A DNA stretch of 64,000 nucleotides from Callaeas wilsoni (lineage: Eukaryota > Chordata > Aves > Passeriformes > Callaeidae): assembly GCA_013398955.1 (NCBI GenBank), contig VWPU01004107.1, forward strand, positions 1-64,000, written 5' to 3'. Both the position numbers and the translations under genes were made by a program. The notes under the pieces were generated by a model. That model saw only the letters and a list, made by a program, of their open reading frames with translations, was not told the DNA's origin and ran no database searches. Shown here piece by piece: positions 12,005 through 23,782 of the stretch. Every line of letters starts with the position of its first letter. Within the stretch, counting starts at the first letter, position 1.

Positions 12005-12545
12005 GCACGCCTATTCCTCCCCGGGCACCCTTCCATTCATCACCTTCTGACTACCCTCCATCCACCTCCGACCTGCATCCCAGCGGTGCACCCCTCCAGG
12101 CACCCCTCATCCCTCTTGGTGTACCCCTCCAGGCGCCCCTCCATACTCCGGGTACCCTTCATCCTCCCACCCAGTACCTCTCATACCCCTCTGGGCCCCC
12201 CTCTGGGCACCCCTCCATCCATCACCCTCTGGGTACCCTTCATTTTCCAGCTAGGCAGCCCTTATCCCCATCCCCCTTGTGCATCTCTTCAGACTCTCCT
12301 CTCTCCATCCCGCTCTGGGCACCTTTCATTCTCAGTCCTAGGCATCCCACATCACCCTGATGCACCTTTTCAGGCACCCCTCCATCCGTATCCCTTCAGA
12401 CACCCGTCATCCTCCCCTCTACGCATCCTGCATCCCCCGCGCTGCACCCTCCATCCATCCCCCTCTGAATATCCATCCTCGCCCTTCAGGCATCCCGCAT
12501 TCCGCTCCGAGCATCCCTTCCCAGACCCTCCGGGCACCCCCAGGC
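12005..12545. repeat. Degenerate C-rich minisatellite, about 25-base unit
   Basis: Roughly twenty diverged copies of a unit close to CTCTGGGCACCCCTCCATCC follow one another, rich in C and T on the plus strand. Copy length varies around 25 bases, and clear copies can be lined up at 12200-12260 and 12310-12420. The tract adjoins the CpG island at 11.73-11.97 kb. It supplies most of a 256-codon open frame (11590-12360), which is low-complexity proline/serine sequence and not a credible protein. Confidence 0.7.
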
Positions 12546-15259
12546 TGCCGCCGGTCCTGGCCCGCAGCTCCCGTTAATGCCATTAGTGACAGAGGTCCGG
12601 TTTCAATCGGGGCTCGGTGACACGGCGGGGCTGCAGCGGGTGCCTCGGAAATTCAGGTCAAGCGGTGCGGGCTCGGGTTTCACGGTCAAGGCTACCGGGA
12701 GGCAACCTCGGAAATGCCCCACTGGATGGACAGACAGACGGATGCACCACAGGCAGTCAGCAGGTGGCTCCCAGACCCCTGCCCAGACCACAGCTTTTCT
12801 GAACTCCCCCTCCCCACAGTTCTTCTAGGTTTGGATGCTTTGCCCACCAGGTCCCATTCCTGGCCAGGATCTCTGTGGTGGGGCAAGCTCTGGGTTAATA
12901 CTCCCCCAGCAGGCATTGCAGTTCGACAACTCTCTTTTTTTTAAGAACACAGAAATATATTTTATTTACTGCCTCATATAAATTATTTACTACCAGGGCT
13001 GAGGTAATTCCATTAAAGCCTCATGGTTTGCATATACAAAATAGTTATCTGGGGACTCCTTTTTTTGCCATCAAAAAGCCACACAGTTGCCAGAGAGCAG
13101 GGAAAGATAGGGGCAGGAGGAGCTGACTGCTGGAGAAATGGGCCTCAGGAAGCAGAATAGGAATAGAAAGGAAAGAAATGGCTTTGCCCCCTCAGTTTAT
13201 GAGACCCTACAAGCACAGAAACAGCCACCTCCCAGGCAGGAGCCGCCAACAGGGCTGGGACCAGCCCAGGCCCATCCCTTCATTCTGCTGAGCTGCACCA
13301 AAGATGGCGCAAGAGTTGACAACACTGGCAACCAAAGCCGTCACAGGCTGTGCCTCTGCTTTCCAAGATGTGCCTGATTCCCCAGGAGAGCAGCAGGGTA
13401 CCAGCAGCATTGCTCTTCACCGTGCTGCCCTTGGGACAGCTCTGCTGAGCTGTCCCCTGAGAAACCTTGTCCCCACAGGTGCCCTTCTGCAGAGCCACAC
13501 TGGGTCATCATAAGGCACTGTGTTCCCCAGCACGGGCTGGTGAGGGGGCTTGGAGGTAGTTCCAAGCTCTCCCCCCACCCCGGTGCCCCCTGAGGATGCA
13601 GCTCTCCCCTCTCCAGCTCCATCTGCCCATGGCCACCCAAGCCCAGAGGCTCAGCACCTCTGGCTGGTGCTCCCGCAGAGCTCCACTGGTGGGGACAGGG
13701 CTGCTCCAGCACCCATAGCTCACGCTCATCCCCACAGGCCCTTTGCAGCAGGAACAGCCTTCGACAACCTCTCAGGAGCTCAGCTCAGAGAAGATAAACA
13801 CTGGAACCCGTGTATGCTGCCCAAGGAGGAAGAGAAAAGCAAAATAGCGAGATAAATGAGAATTCCAGGTGAACATCAAGAAACAGTTTACCCTCAGAAA
13901 GTGGTACATTAACAATCATTCTGTCTACGAGCATCTTCCCTTAGACAAAACTCAAAGATTTTCTTGTTTTAAAGGGGAAGATGTGAAGATAGATGAGTCC
14001 ATCTCTCTCCCTATAATATCTTTTGCCACCTCATGCAGGGGTGTTTGCTAGAGAAGCAGCAGAGTATTTGGTCTTGCAGTTCTAAATACTCAAAACAAAA
14101 GTCTGAGAAAATCAAGGTGGAAAGAAGCTGGAAAGCAAACTGCCAACTCCAAACAGCCAAGGCTGTCTCTGGCTGAAATATGACATTTGTGCACTACTGA
14201 TGTTTTTATATTTACATAAGTTAATAACCCAATCACACACAGGTACCTTTCTTGCATCTGAAGTTCTCTGCATTCCCTGTCTGTTACTTTCTAATCCATG
14301 AATCCTCTCCATCCCTTCAAGGGAATGCAGGGCCTGTGAAGAAAGGAGCAGAAATTGCCGCTTGCTATTTCACCATCAGGGAAATGTAAAAATGTTTCTA
14401 ATTAGTGAACTTGAACATTTTAGATTGGCTGTAATTCCTTCAATGCTCCTCATCGTGTTGGCCTTGGGACAGCTCTGTTGAGATGGAAAAAAAGGAATTA
14501 CTTCCTTCTCACCTGGATTTGGTCACACTTCGTTGGCGTTTTCCTGCCCAGATAGACTTTGCTCAAGAACATTAATACATTCTTCACACAGCACTTCAAG
14601 TGTAAAGCATGGCAAACCTGTTTCCATATATATTAAACCAAGATGTTGCTGATTAGTGTGGATATACCACCTTCTGGGAGGCCAGAACCTGAGTACAGGG
14701 GCAGACAGGCAGGAGAGGTCCTGTCACAACAGTGCTGGGGTTGTGATTTCTCTGGACTTCACAGCAGCCTCAGAGCAGCTGAGCAGCAGATGCTCCAGCA
14801 TTCCACCTTGGTAGGCAGACACACCCTAGCCATAAGTGCTTCTTGGCTGCGTGTCTTATCTCCCAGGACTTTTCAGTGCTTTTAAAAATCAGATTAAATA
14901 GCACTATTTGTAGAGGAGACACTGAGCAGGCAGTCTTTCCATGTCAGCTCCTCCAGGTCCTCTCAGACACGAATTGCCACACTTGAGGCTGAGATTTTCC
15001 CTCTAGAACAGCCCGTGGAAGCAGACTCCGTCATCACCCATATGCAGCAGTCGCTGCCTGATGTGCATGAGACACCAGGGAGGATGGGGGGGTTCAGGTC
15101 TCCTGATTCATAAGCTAAGCTTGGAAATCACACAGCTCTTTCTGAAGAATGCGTATAGTTCCTTAAAAAGAACTTTTTATTTCTCCAAATCACATTTTTT
15201 ACTAATATATGGCCCAGAACTTTATGGTAAGCCCAACAAACCTCAAAGACCATCAATAT
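12546..15259. other. Gene-empty unique sequence
   Basis: Nothing protein-like was recognised. The first 200 bases remain fairly CpG-rich as the shoulder of the upstream island. A 7-base palindrome (GGGCTGG, two bases, CCAGCCC) lies at 13252-13267. The rest is ordinary mixed-composition sequence. Confidence 0.55.
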
Positions 15260-15430
15260 CATAGAAGCATAGAATGGGTTGGAAGCAACCTTAAGGATCA
15301 TCTAGTTCCCACCCCCTGCCATGGGCAGGGACACCTCCCACTAGACCAGGCTGCTCCAAGCCCTGTCCAACCTGGCTTTGAACACTTGCAGGGATGGGGC
15401 AGCCACACTTCTCTGGGCAATCTACTCAAA
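15260..15430 (-). mobile_element. CR1-type LINE fragment, 3' end
   Basis: The left edge reads ATCATAGAAGCATAGAATGG, the complement of the CR1 terminal ATTCTATG-type repeat, so the element lies on the minus strand with its 3' end at the left. The body follows the usual avian CR1 3' region: GGTTGGAAGCAACCTTAAGG, GCCATGGGCAGGGACACC, CACTAGACCAGG and GGGATGGGGC all appear in order. Only about 170 bases remain, a severe 5' truncation typical of CR1. No reading frame survives. Recognition is from memory of the family, not a database search. Confidence 0.88.
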
Positions 15431-16361
15431 CAGAGTTTTAGCCAAGGAACAGGTTCCCTCCTGGCTATCAGCAGGTGTGATGCCATGGGCTGCAGGGTCA
15501 CTGGTTCTGCTTGCACCAGCACCAGATCAAGTCCCAATCTTCCTAAAACAATAAACTTAAACAGCAGTTACTCAATATACCTCTGCTTTCATTTCAAAGA
15601 AACCTAATTTTTTGAACATATTTTGACTTCTTTACCTACACCACCTCGGTAACCATGGAAATCTTCTATGACCAGTGGCAAACCCACTACTTTTTAATTA
15701 CTGTCCTACCCAGCTCCTAAGCAAGTGCTTTATGATATACAAAGGAAAAAAAATGTGTGCAGGAGTTGTCAAAATATTTGAATAATTGTATTCCCTCTAC
15801 GTCTTGAAAATACACACAAACCAGCCACTTTTACCATACAAAATGGTGATGTAAAGTATGCATATTTTTCACCACATATGCTTTTGTTTTTCCTCTTTCC
15901 ATATCATCTTTTCCCAAACTATCCTGCAGGGAGTTTGAAATTCTCACTCAGCCCTTCATCCATTGAGTTGAGACAGAAACAGGCAGTCTCCAAAAGAAAA
16001 AATTCCACCCCAAAAAAAGGAGAAAACCTCAACTTGAAGTGTCCTGGGATAAATTTTAAAAGGTTTGTAAGACAAAAGAGTGCCAACAGCATGTAGCATG
16101 AGAAAGGCTTAATGTTCAAAGAAACATCCTTCAAAATTAATACGTCTGATGGAGCTGCAAAAAACCTCTTTAGTAGCAGCCTGCCTGCATTAACAATTTT
16201 GGACAGCCTGGTGCCTCTGAGACTCCACTGAGCAAGTGTTTCAGATACGTTTTCTTTATGATGCTGCAGACTGTCAATCTTTACATAGCATCAAGAATAG
16301 ATGCTCTTAAGAAAATATTTTGTGAATACCCATAAGTAAAAGTAAGAACAAATAAGCCTAA

Positions 16362-16363
<2 letters not shown>
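15431..16363. other. Gene-empty unique sequence
   Basis: No gene or repeat was recognised. A TAACCATGGAAAT word at 15650-15662 is a weak RFX-like half palindrome. Immediately before the poly-A run at 16364 lies AATAAG, a poor polyadenylation-signal variant. Confidence 0.5.
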
Positions 16364-16394
<31 letters not shown>

Positions 16395-16413
16395 NAAAAA
16401 AAAAAAAAAAAAA
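16364..16413. repeat. 50-base poly-A run containing an undetermined base
   Basis: An uninterrupted A run is broken only by an N at 16395. The N suggests the homopolymer length was not resolved in sequencing or assembly, so the true length is unknown. It is followed by a purine patch (GGAGGAG) and then a CCTCCCTCCC pyrimidine tract (about 16431-16472). A poly-A tail of a retroposed RNA is possible, but the 200 bases before it match nothing I know. Confidence 0.9.
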
Positions 16414-16430
16414 GGAGGAGATTTGATTAT

Positions 16431-16472
16431 CCTCCCTCCCTCCCTTTCCCTCCACCACCCCCTCCTCCCCTC
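16431..16472. repeat. CCCT-rich pyrimidine tract
   Basis: A short CCTCCCTCCCTCCC-type tract, then CT/CCA-rich sequence. It is guanine-rich on the minus strand, with several GGG runs close together, so a G-quadruplex is conceivable there. Confidence 0.6.
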
Positions 16473-16984
16473 GTTAAAATATGGCTGGATTCTGACCAGT
16501 GACAGTGATCCAGGACACAACTCCACTGGGCATATGAGATCGTGAAATATCATTGCAGCAGGATATGAAGATATTGCCTGGGGTTTTTATGCTGAAAAAA
16601 ATTAACTAGATCTCAGCCCTTAAAGGGTGATGTTCTTCCTCCCATCAGAATAGCTGCTCAGTCAAAGTGAAAAAAAAACTTTTAAAATGCAGCAGTAGGA
16701 CAGTTCCATCTGATCATAAACACACTCTGCCCTCTTGGACAACATGTATTAAATGACGATAATGTGTACACGGCGATGCAGCTCAGCTCTGCCTGCTCCT
16801 AAGGGCAGCCTCCGTCTCTCTGGTTGCAATTTTGGCTCCTCTATCCTTGCACCCTCCTTGCAGCACCAAGCTCTGGTGAGACACTTCAAATCTCATTCTT
16901 AATTTTTTTTTAAAATCTCTCCTCATTCAAACAGTCCCAGCTTGAGATAGCTTGATATATTACTACGCCTGTCAGGGAGATGGT

Positions 16985-17335
16985 GAGAATAATACGAGCA
17001 AAAAGGCCGGGCTGCTCCTGGCCGGGGCTGTGGCAGGGAGCACAAAGGGGCTGGCGGGGGCGAGGGAGGCACGGCCCGGCATTTCCGCTCCTCTACCTAC
17101 CTACGTGTCTAATCGCTGCTGAAAAAGCTGCGGCGCGGCGGCCCCGGGCTCGGAACACAGGGCACCTTTGAAGTCCCGAGCATTGGTTCCACCCGCACCT
17201 CTGACAAGGCCAGCGGCCGCTCTGCCCGCACCGGCAGCCCCGTACCAGCACTGCGCTGACCGCCCCAGCGCCAATTCGAGCCTCCGCAGCAGCCTCGGCT
17301 GCCGCAGGAGAGCCCTTCCTGGGGCCGCCAGGCTC
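16985..17335. promoter_or_regulatory. CpG island
   Basis: CpG-rich over about 350 bases, densest at 17120-17230 where GCGGCGCGGCGGCC-type sequence occurs. Both flanks are CpG-poor. Open frames exist on both strands (for example 17109-17663 minus, 184 codons), but none resembles a known family and their length is explained by GC content. It may be a promoter or a GC-rich regulatory element. Confidence 0.5.
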
Positions 17336-20300
17336 CCCACCTCTCCAAGCTCCTCAGAAAGCGGCTGCCAAGACAGGGCTGCTGAGCTTCTCTGCACCTT
17401 GCAGCAGGATGCAGAGATGCACCCACTGCGGGGTCACATCTCTGGGGAAGGAGAAGGGTCCCACAGCCAGGGATCCTACCCCACTGGGATATTGAGATGA
17501 GATTTGGGGATCCTACATGCATTATGAGAGCGTGCTGTGTGGCAGAATCCTGAGGGTGAGAGCCCAGGTAAGTCTGTGGCAGGGCAAGGAGGAGAAACAG
17601 CCTCATCCATGAGGCAATGAGGCCATACCCTGCAGCAATGAGACTGGCGAATTGGCCTCCCATGCCAGTGGCTGCTCAGAGACATTCTCTGTGGAGAAGT
17701 GACCTTCCCCCACTGACATCTGCCCTTTCTGAGATGTCCCAGGCTGCTCTGCATTTTTTCATATAGGAAAAATTATTTTTCCCTGTGTATCTCTTAATTT
17801 AACAGGCCCGCTGTTATCTTCAAAAGCACTACACCAACTTACTCCAAGAAACTTTCTGCCCATATCCCAGCTTATCCTGAATCAACTGGGAAAAACCTGC
17901 ATCCTTGGGAAAGTACCTCTGCAGGAATTATCCCGGGTACTAGGTGAGCTATAAAGGGGTAACCAGGAGAAATGAGCCCAAACACCTCACCTGTGGCATA
18001 CACAGAAGTTGTTTCCAGCTTCCTTGCTGCTAGGGGGTTTTGTTCACTAAAACCACCAAGACGAGAACGTGATGGTGGTTGATGAAGGAACACAGTTGAC
18101 ACACTCCTCACACCAGCAGGAAAGGCTATTCATGCTCCTTTATGCACCTAAGCTCTGCCCTGGTTGTTTGCCCAAAGACTTCTCCAAGGTTTTTCACTGG
18201 GCATTACAAATTTCCAGAACAAACAACAAGCAGTGGCTCTGACCAGTGGACAGACCAGTAACCTGAACCCAGTGCAAAGATTCCTCTTGATTTCTTTGCA
18301 AACAAGATGTTTTCATGAGAAACACCGCTCTTACTCAGGTACCACCAGCAGAGACCCAGGGTCTGGCCTCCTCTGCGGCTTTCCCCATCCCTTCCCTCCT
18401 GGTCACAGGAAGGGCTCATGTGGGAGTGAGGGCAGGATCAGGCCATGAACTGTCAGAATTACAACTCACATAATTCTTCCACATAATTGCAAGCACTTTT
18501 GTACATACCTGAGGAATGAGTGCCTGAGTTCAATGATTAGGTCACCCTGAATCACACCTGAGCATCATCTGCACAGGATTGCCTCAATGTTCTCCATATT
18601 TCCTCATTTCTTTAATACTCTATGACCATTTTAAGCTAAAGAATTTTCCAGTTAAGGTAAATTACAGAAGCAAATGTGGCTTAGTGTAAACAATTAGCAT
18701 CATGATATTGCATGAAAATGTTTAATTAATCCACAGATTTTCCAAAAGACTATTGTATTAAGAAAGAATTTGTGGCAATTCTAGTGCCTTCCTTAGTTTC
18801 CTGTTTCTGCTGAAATGAGAGCAGCAGCAAGCCTGGAGTATGTGTACCCTCCACCCTGACAGCACACACATAGACCCACACCCACACCATGCTTCATTCT
18901 GCCTAGGTAGACAATGTTTCATACTCTGGGATGTACCTCCCAGGCCAGGAGGCTGAAGGAAAAAAATAATCACATCCCTGACTAACCTCTAGCATTGTCA
19001 ATATATTTGTTCTTCCCAATCAAAAAATTAGAAGCCAAACTGTCTTAAAGGACTCTTCCCAAATATTTTCAAAAGGTGAAGCAAAGATCAAAGCAATATA
19101 CAAAATAGCTCCCTAATTTTGCTTTGTTTTATTTGTTTTATTCAAGCATCAGAGGGGCATTAGGAGGCAGGCTGTGATGATTTTTAATGATTCTGTTATT
19201 CCAATGTATCTGAAATCTTTCCCTGCATTTTATTTTTAAATGTTTTCTATTATGAGGCAACAAAGAGCCATTCATTCTGCCTAGCAGAAACCTTAGTTTT
19301 GATTAAGCACTTCTGGTAACCATTTAGGGTGCTAAAATCTATCATTGCATTTAATTATCCTTGGTTTTTTATAGTCTCCTTTATTGCTCATTAAATTACT
19401 AAAGATGCTTCTGTGGTTTGTTCTTAAGGAAGGATCCAGCAAGAAACATATGCTGGTGAAAGGTTGCTCAGGTTTCCACAGCATCTGAAGCTGTCAGCAT
19501 AAATTCACTGATTTTGTTTTATCAAAGGATAAGCAGCTCTTGTAAAACCTTAGCACTTTGGTCACCAAAGTAATAGTCACTTAAAAGAGGCCTTTCAGGT
19601 ACCGGGTTTGGTGAGCAGCATTATCCCAGAGTTCAAAACATTTGGACTATAATTCAAAGCTGAGCAAATAATTTTGGCTGTGAACACGGATGTGAAGGTA
19701 TTTGTTTTCCCTGGGCCAAGCCATCTTGGCATGTTTGGCAAATAACACTCTGAGATCTGCAACGCCCCTGGGGGTGTGACCAGGAGTCCCCTGCCCTTCA
19801 CCTCTGAGCCTCTGCAGAGGCAGCTAGATACGTGTACCAGTGGGAGACCTTGAAGATGCCAAAGGACTGAAAATACTGCCCACTGTTCCCACACAACACG
19901 AAAAAATGGTCCCAGATGAGCAATGGCAGCGTTCTGATTACAGCACACCTACGGATGCCTTGAGCAAGCATCTCTTGTGCTGGTCCCATTGCCAGCTGTA
20001 GCCCCTGGTTGACCACAAACCATAGTTCTTACCCTAAACCACAGACATAAGTGGTGACCATTTAGACAGAAACTCCAATGAAAAAAGACATAGTCAATTT
20101 GGATTACTGTTACTCATTTGTAAATGATTTCCTCTGACCTCCTGATGCTCACTGCCCATTGCTTCCTCCTGGCTTCCTGGTGCTGAGAGTCTGCTGCCCT
20201 TAGAGATGCTGTGGATGGATGTGGATGGGTCTGGGGAGCATTTGCTCCTCCTGCACGTTTCTCTGCATCCTCCCAGGATGCCGCAGCCAGGATGGCTGTG

Positions 20301-23300
20301 TTAGGACAGTGCATTGCTTGGGCAAAGCTGGCAGCCGAACAAAGGAGATTTTTCAGTCTCCCCATAATAACACTGATAGACCAAAGCCACAAAACTGCAG
20401 TAAATTCTTCACTTTTCCCCCTTCAGACCAAGTGAAAGGATAAAAAAGAGTGTCAGATTAATCCATTGTGGGGACACACCATGTCCCAACTTTGTACTAT
20501 GCCTCAGCCCAAGAGCCATATGTACCGCAAGAGACTGAAAAACCTGTGCTTTCCTTCTGAAAACTAACAGCCACTACACACCTTCACCCCTCTTACCTCC
20601 CTTCCTTCCTACAATAAATTAAATAGTTCATCATCATGTTCCCTGTGCAGGAACATGAAGTCCTTCCTGTGCTACATGAAGGCTGACACCAGCACTATGA
20701 AGCATCCTCCCAGCCTCTTCCAGACACCCTAAAATCAAGATCTCCCTCCTGCCCCATCCAATGCCAGGGTGACAACATTTTGGCAGCACAGAATAGCCTG
20801 GGCCACCAGGCTTTGCTTTACACCAGGCTTCACAGTTTGGTGAGATTTAAAAGCCACGTGTGCTCCCTTTCTGACATTTTTTTATTCCTTCCCTTAGCCT
20901 GTCAAGTTAGTGGAAAATGGTGACCATAACACATGTGGATGTATTCACTCAGTAATAAGATTACCAGCTGTTGCTAGGACAGAACAGTGGTTTTATCTCT
21001 GTTTGGTTATTTTATGTAATATTGAAGCCACATTTGTATTTAAAAATTATATTACACTGTGGTTTTGTAATCTCAAATGAAAGCTATCCAGTTAATTCTC
21101 TGAGACTCATTATGTTCTCAGATTCCATTTAAACTGGTCTTATTCTGAGCTATATTTACTTAACTGTCAAACCATAAGTAGTCCATATGAATACAGCAGG
21201 ATTTCCCCTTTTCATAAATTTATGCACTTTATCTTTTATCAGCTTAGCAAATAACATGGCTCAAAGGTCTTACAGGTTTCCACTTCCTCTGCTGTTACCT
21301 TTTTGCTTGAGCTTGCCTTAGTTTTCCATTTAAACTGTTTTGCAGGAATATCCCAAGCCCCAGCAGTTGCAATTTCCTTGGGGCAGGATCTGCTGTGGCT
21401 TTAGGAACCCCATGCATGTGGACTGGAGCTCTGTGTGCCTCCAGAGTAGGGAGACACTCAGTGTCCTGAACATGACGGTCTCAGGATGCCAGGGATGTGA
21501 GATGCCAGGTGTGGTGCTGACAATGTCTTCCCCATGGGCTGCTTTAAGCTCAGCTTTTCAGATACTGGACCCAGTATGGCCAAAACCATGGCATTGTCAT
21601 CCAGGCAAAACACCTTCCTTCCTTCCTTCTATTTGTGTCTCTCAAATCAGTTGTGTATAGTTTTCCCATCTCTGCTGTCAAACCATTCTGACTGAACAAC
21701 AAGGACATCATCCAAACTGCAGCATCCCTCTCATCTATATTCTGCCATGTGCCAACACACTCCCTTTTACACCTCCCACAGGGCAGAGATGTTGTAACCA
21801 AGGTGCAGAGGAGGCCCTGATCTGCTGGACTGAGCCAGGCTGGAGCAGATCCAGAGGAACCAAACCCTGCTGGCTCCAGTGCACCTCATGGCCATGGGGC
21901 TGGTGCCAGCACGGGGAGGCCCAGCTTGTGCTGCAGTGCCCTCCATCCCAGATAGACATATCTCCCCTGTCAGTGAAATATCATAAAATAAGAAACCCAA
22001 ACTAGAAACAGAAGAAAGCAGGTGAGGGACAGGAAAACATCCAGAAATTCTGTAAAATGTTCATCCATGTCCTGCCTGTGACCACAAAACCAAACCCAAG
22101 GCTGGTCTGAATGGTCCTGCTTCACTCTCTTTCTTTCCGATACTGCATCCTCAGAGCCCAAGCCCACCTTCAGGGCCTGAAAGGCACAACGAAACAATTA
22201 GTCATGCTCCATAAAGCTGCCTCCATCCAGCCACCCACGGCTCTGCCCAGCACCTGGAGGACACCAAAGTCTGCGCTGGAAAGAGCCAGCGCAAAGCGTC
22301 CTCACCAGTTACATTGGCCAAGGTCCACATGGCAAAAGCCCAAGGTGACATCTCTGAAGGTGGCAGTGCCAGGAAGCCAGAGCTCCATCCCCTTAATCAA
22401 GGCACCAGCAACCAAATCCAAAACCAGGGTCAGAGTGTTAAGGGGCAGCACTGAGTAACCCCCAGTTACCTCCCCTGCCGGGTATTCCTACAGCTCTGGA
22501 GGGGGACCCAGCACCTCTGCATTGCGTTCAGGTGTTTTCACCATAGAAAGCAGCACTGGGAAGCAAAGCCACATTGCTTAAGGGAAGGAGGCAAAAAAGC
22601 ATGAGAAAGGGAATATTAATAGGCAATTAATGTCAGGACAGCACATACCCAGAGAAGTGGTCCGTGATCTCTACTCTAGAAAGCTTTTCTGTCCATCTTC
22701 ACTTCTATTTCTCCTTTTGGAAAATCAGACAGAGAAGCACAAGCCTCCTAAGTGCTGCCTAACTGCTGGCAGCAGAGGCAGGAGCCCACCTCCTGCCAGA
22801 GCTGTCCTCTCTGCCAGGCATATGTCACTCCCTGTGCCCCAACTCACCCTCCTGGGAGGCTGCCTTCCACATGCTGGGGTTCCCCGAGATCGCAGCAGGA
22901 GGGGGACGGCTGCCAGCACAGGTAATGGGTCTGTTTTCCTGGACTTGGTGCTCTAAGAATCGGTGTAGAGATGAAACTGCGGTGGGCTCCAGGGGTGGTG
23001 AACCTGCACAGTGACACCAATGTGCCACCTCTGAAGTAAAGTATGAGCTGAAACAGCACAGCTGCTGTTTTATCAGTTCTCTGTGTTAAACAGCTCTTCC
23101 CCTTCATGACTGCTGCGTTTCCATGCTCGGATGGGCAGGAGCAGGATGTCAAGGCTCCATTTCGCCAAACGCAGCCTTTGGTGAATGGTGCCTGCAGGTG
23201 GGAGGGAGCGTTTCCCAGCATTGCAATCAGGGTCTTAGCAGGGATTGCAGCATTTTAGCAGCTCTTGGGAACTCTCGACTGAAACACAGAGTAATTGTTG

Positions 23301-23585
23301 TGGTGCCTCTCCTCTGCAAACAGCCACTCACCCAAATGGCATCCCTGGGAAGAGCTGCTGTGTTATCATCCGTCCTGCACTCAGCATTGCATGGATTCAG
23401 CAGGGTGGGAGCTCCTGCTGCTGAGCTGGAGACAAAGTGCGCTCACGGGGGATGCAAACCCAACACACCGACGCACATTAAAGCTTAGCAGGCGCAGGCA
23501 GCGCTGGCAAACCACTTGCCCTGTCTGGTCTCGCCCCCGTGAGCTGTCTCCACCTCCCCAAACCCCTCCACGGGTGAGCAGGGTT
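17336..23585. other. Gene-empty unique sequence
   Basis: About 6 kb without any exon, RNA gene, transposon or tandem repeat that I can support. Composition alternates between AT-rich segments (18460-19560, 20880-21250) and mixed segments. Open frames are short and unrelated to known proteins. Confidence 0.5.
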
Positions 23586-23782
23586 TCTGATCTCCTTGCT
23601 CCTCGCCTGTCTGATCCACCCTCCCCAGTTGGGCCGGGCTTCTGATCTCTCAACTACTAATCCAATCTCCCCCCCAGCTGCTCCAGGACTCTGATCTTCC
23701 CTCTTCAGCTGCGCCAGGCCTGCTGATTTCCCTTGGCTTCCTTTAAGCCTCTGATCTCCCCTCCTCAGCTGCTCCCATCTGG
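23586..23782. repeat. Degenerate minisatellite with TCTGATCTCCC units
   Basis: Five or six diverged copies begin TCTGATC or CTGATTTCC at 23586, about 23610, 23641, 23690, about 23722 and 23750. They often end in CAGCTGCTCC-like sequence. Spacing is irregular (about 25 to 50 bases). The tract is pyrimidine-rich on the plus strand. Open frames crossing it are not gene-like. Confidence 0.55.

Noticed and set aside
11590..12360. 256-codon open frame on the plus strand
   Set aside because: It spans a CpG island and a C-rich minisatellite, both poor in stop codons. The peptide is low-complexity proline/serine sequence with no known domain.
17109..17663. 184-codon minus-strand open frame
   Set aside because: Overlaps a CpG island, residue composition follows GC content, no known domain.
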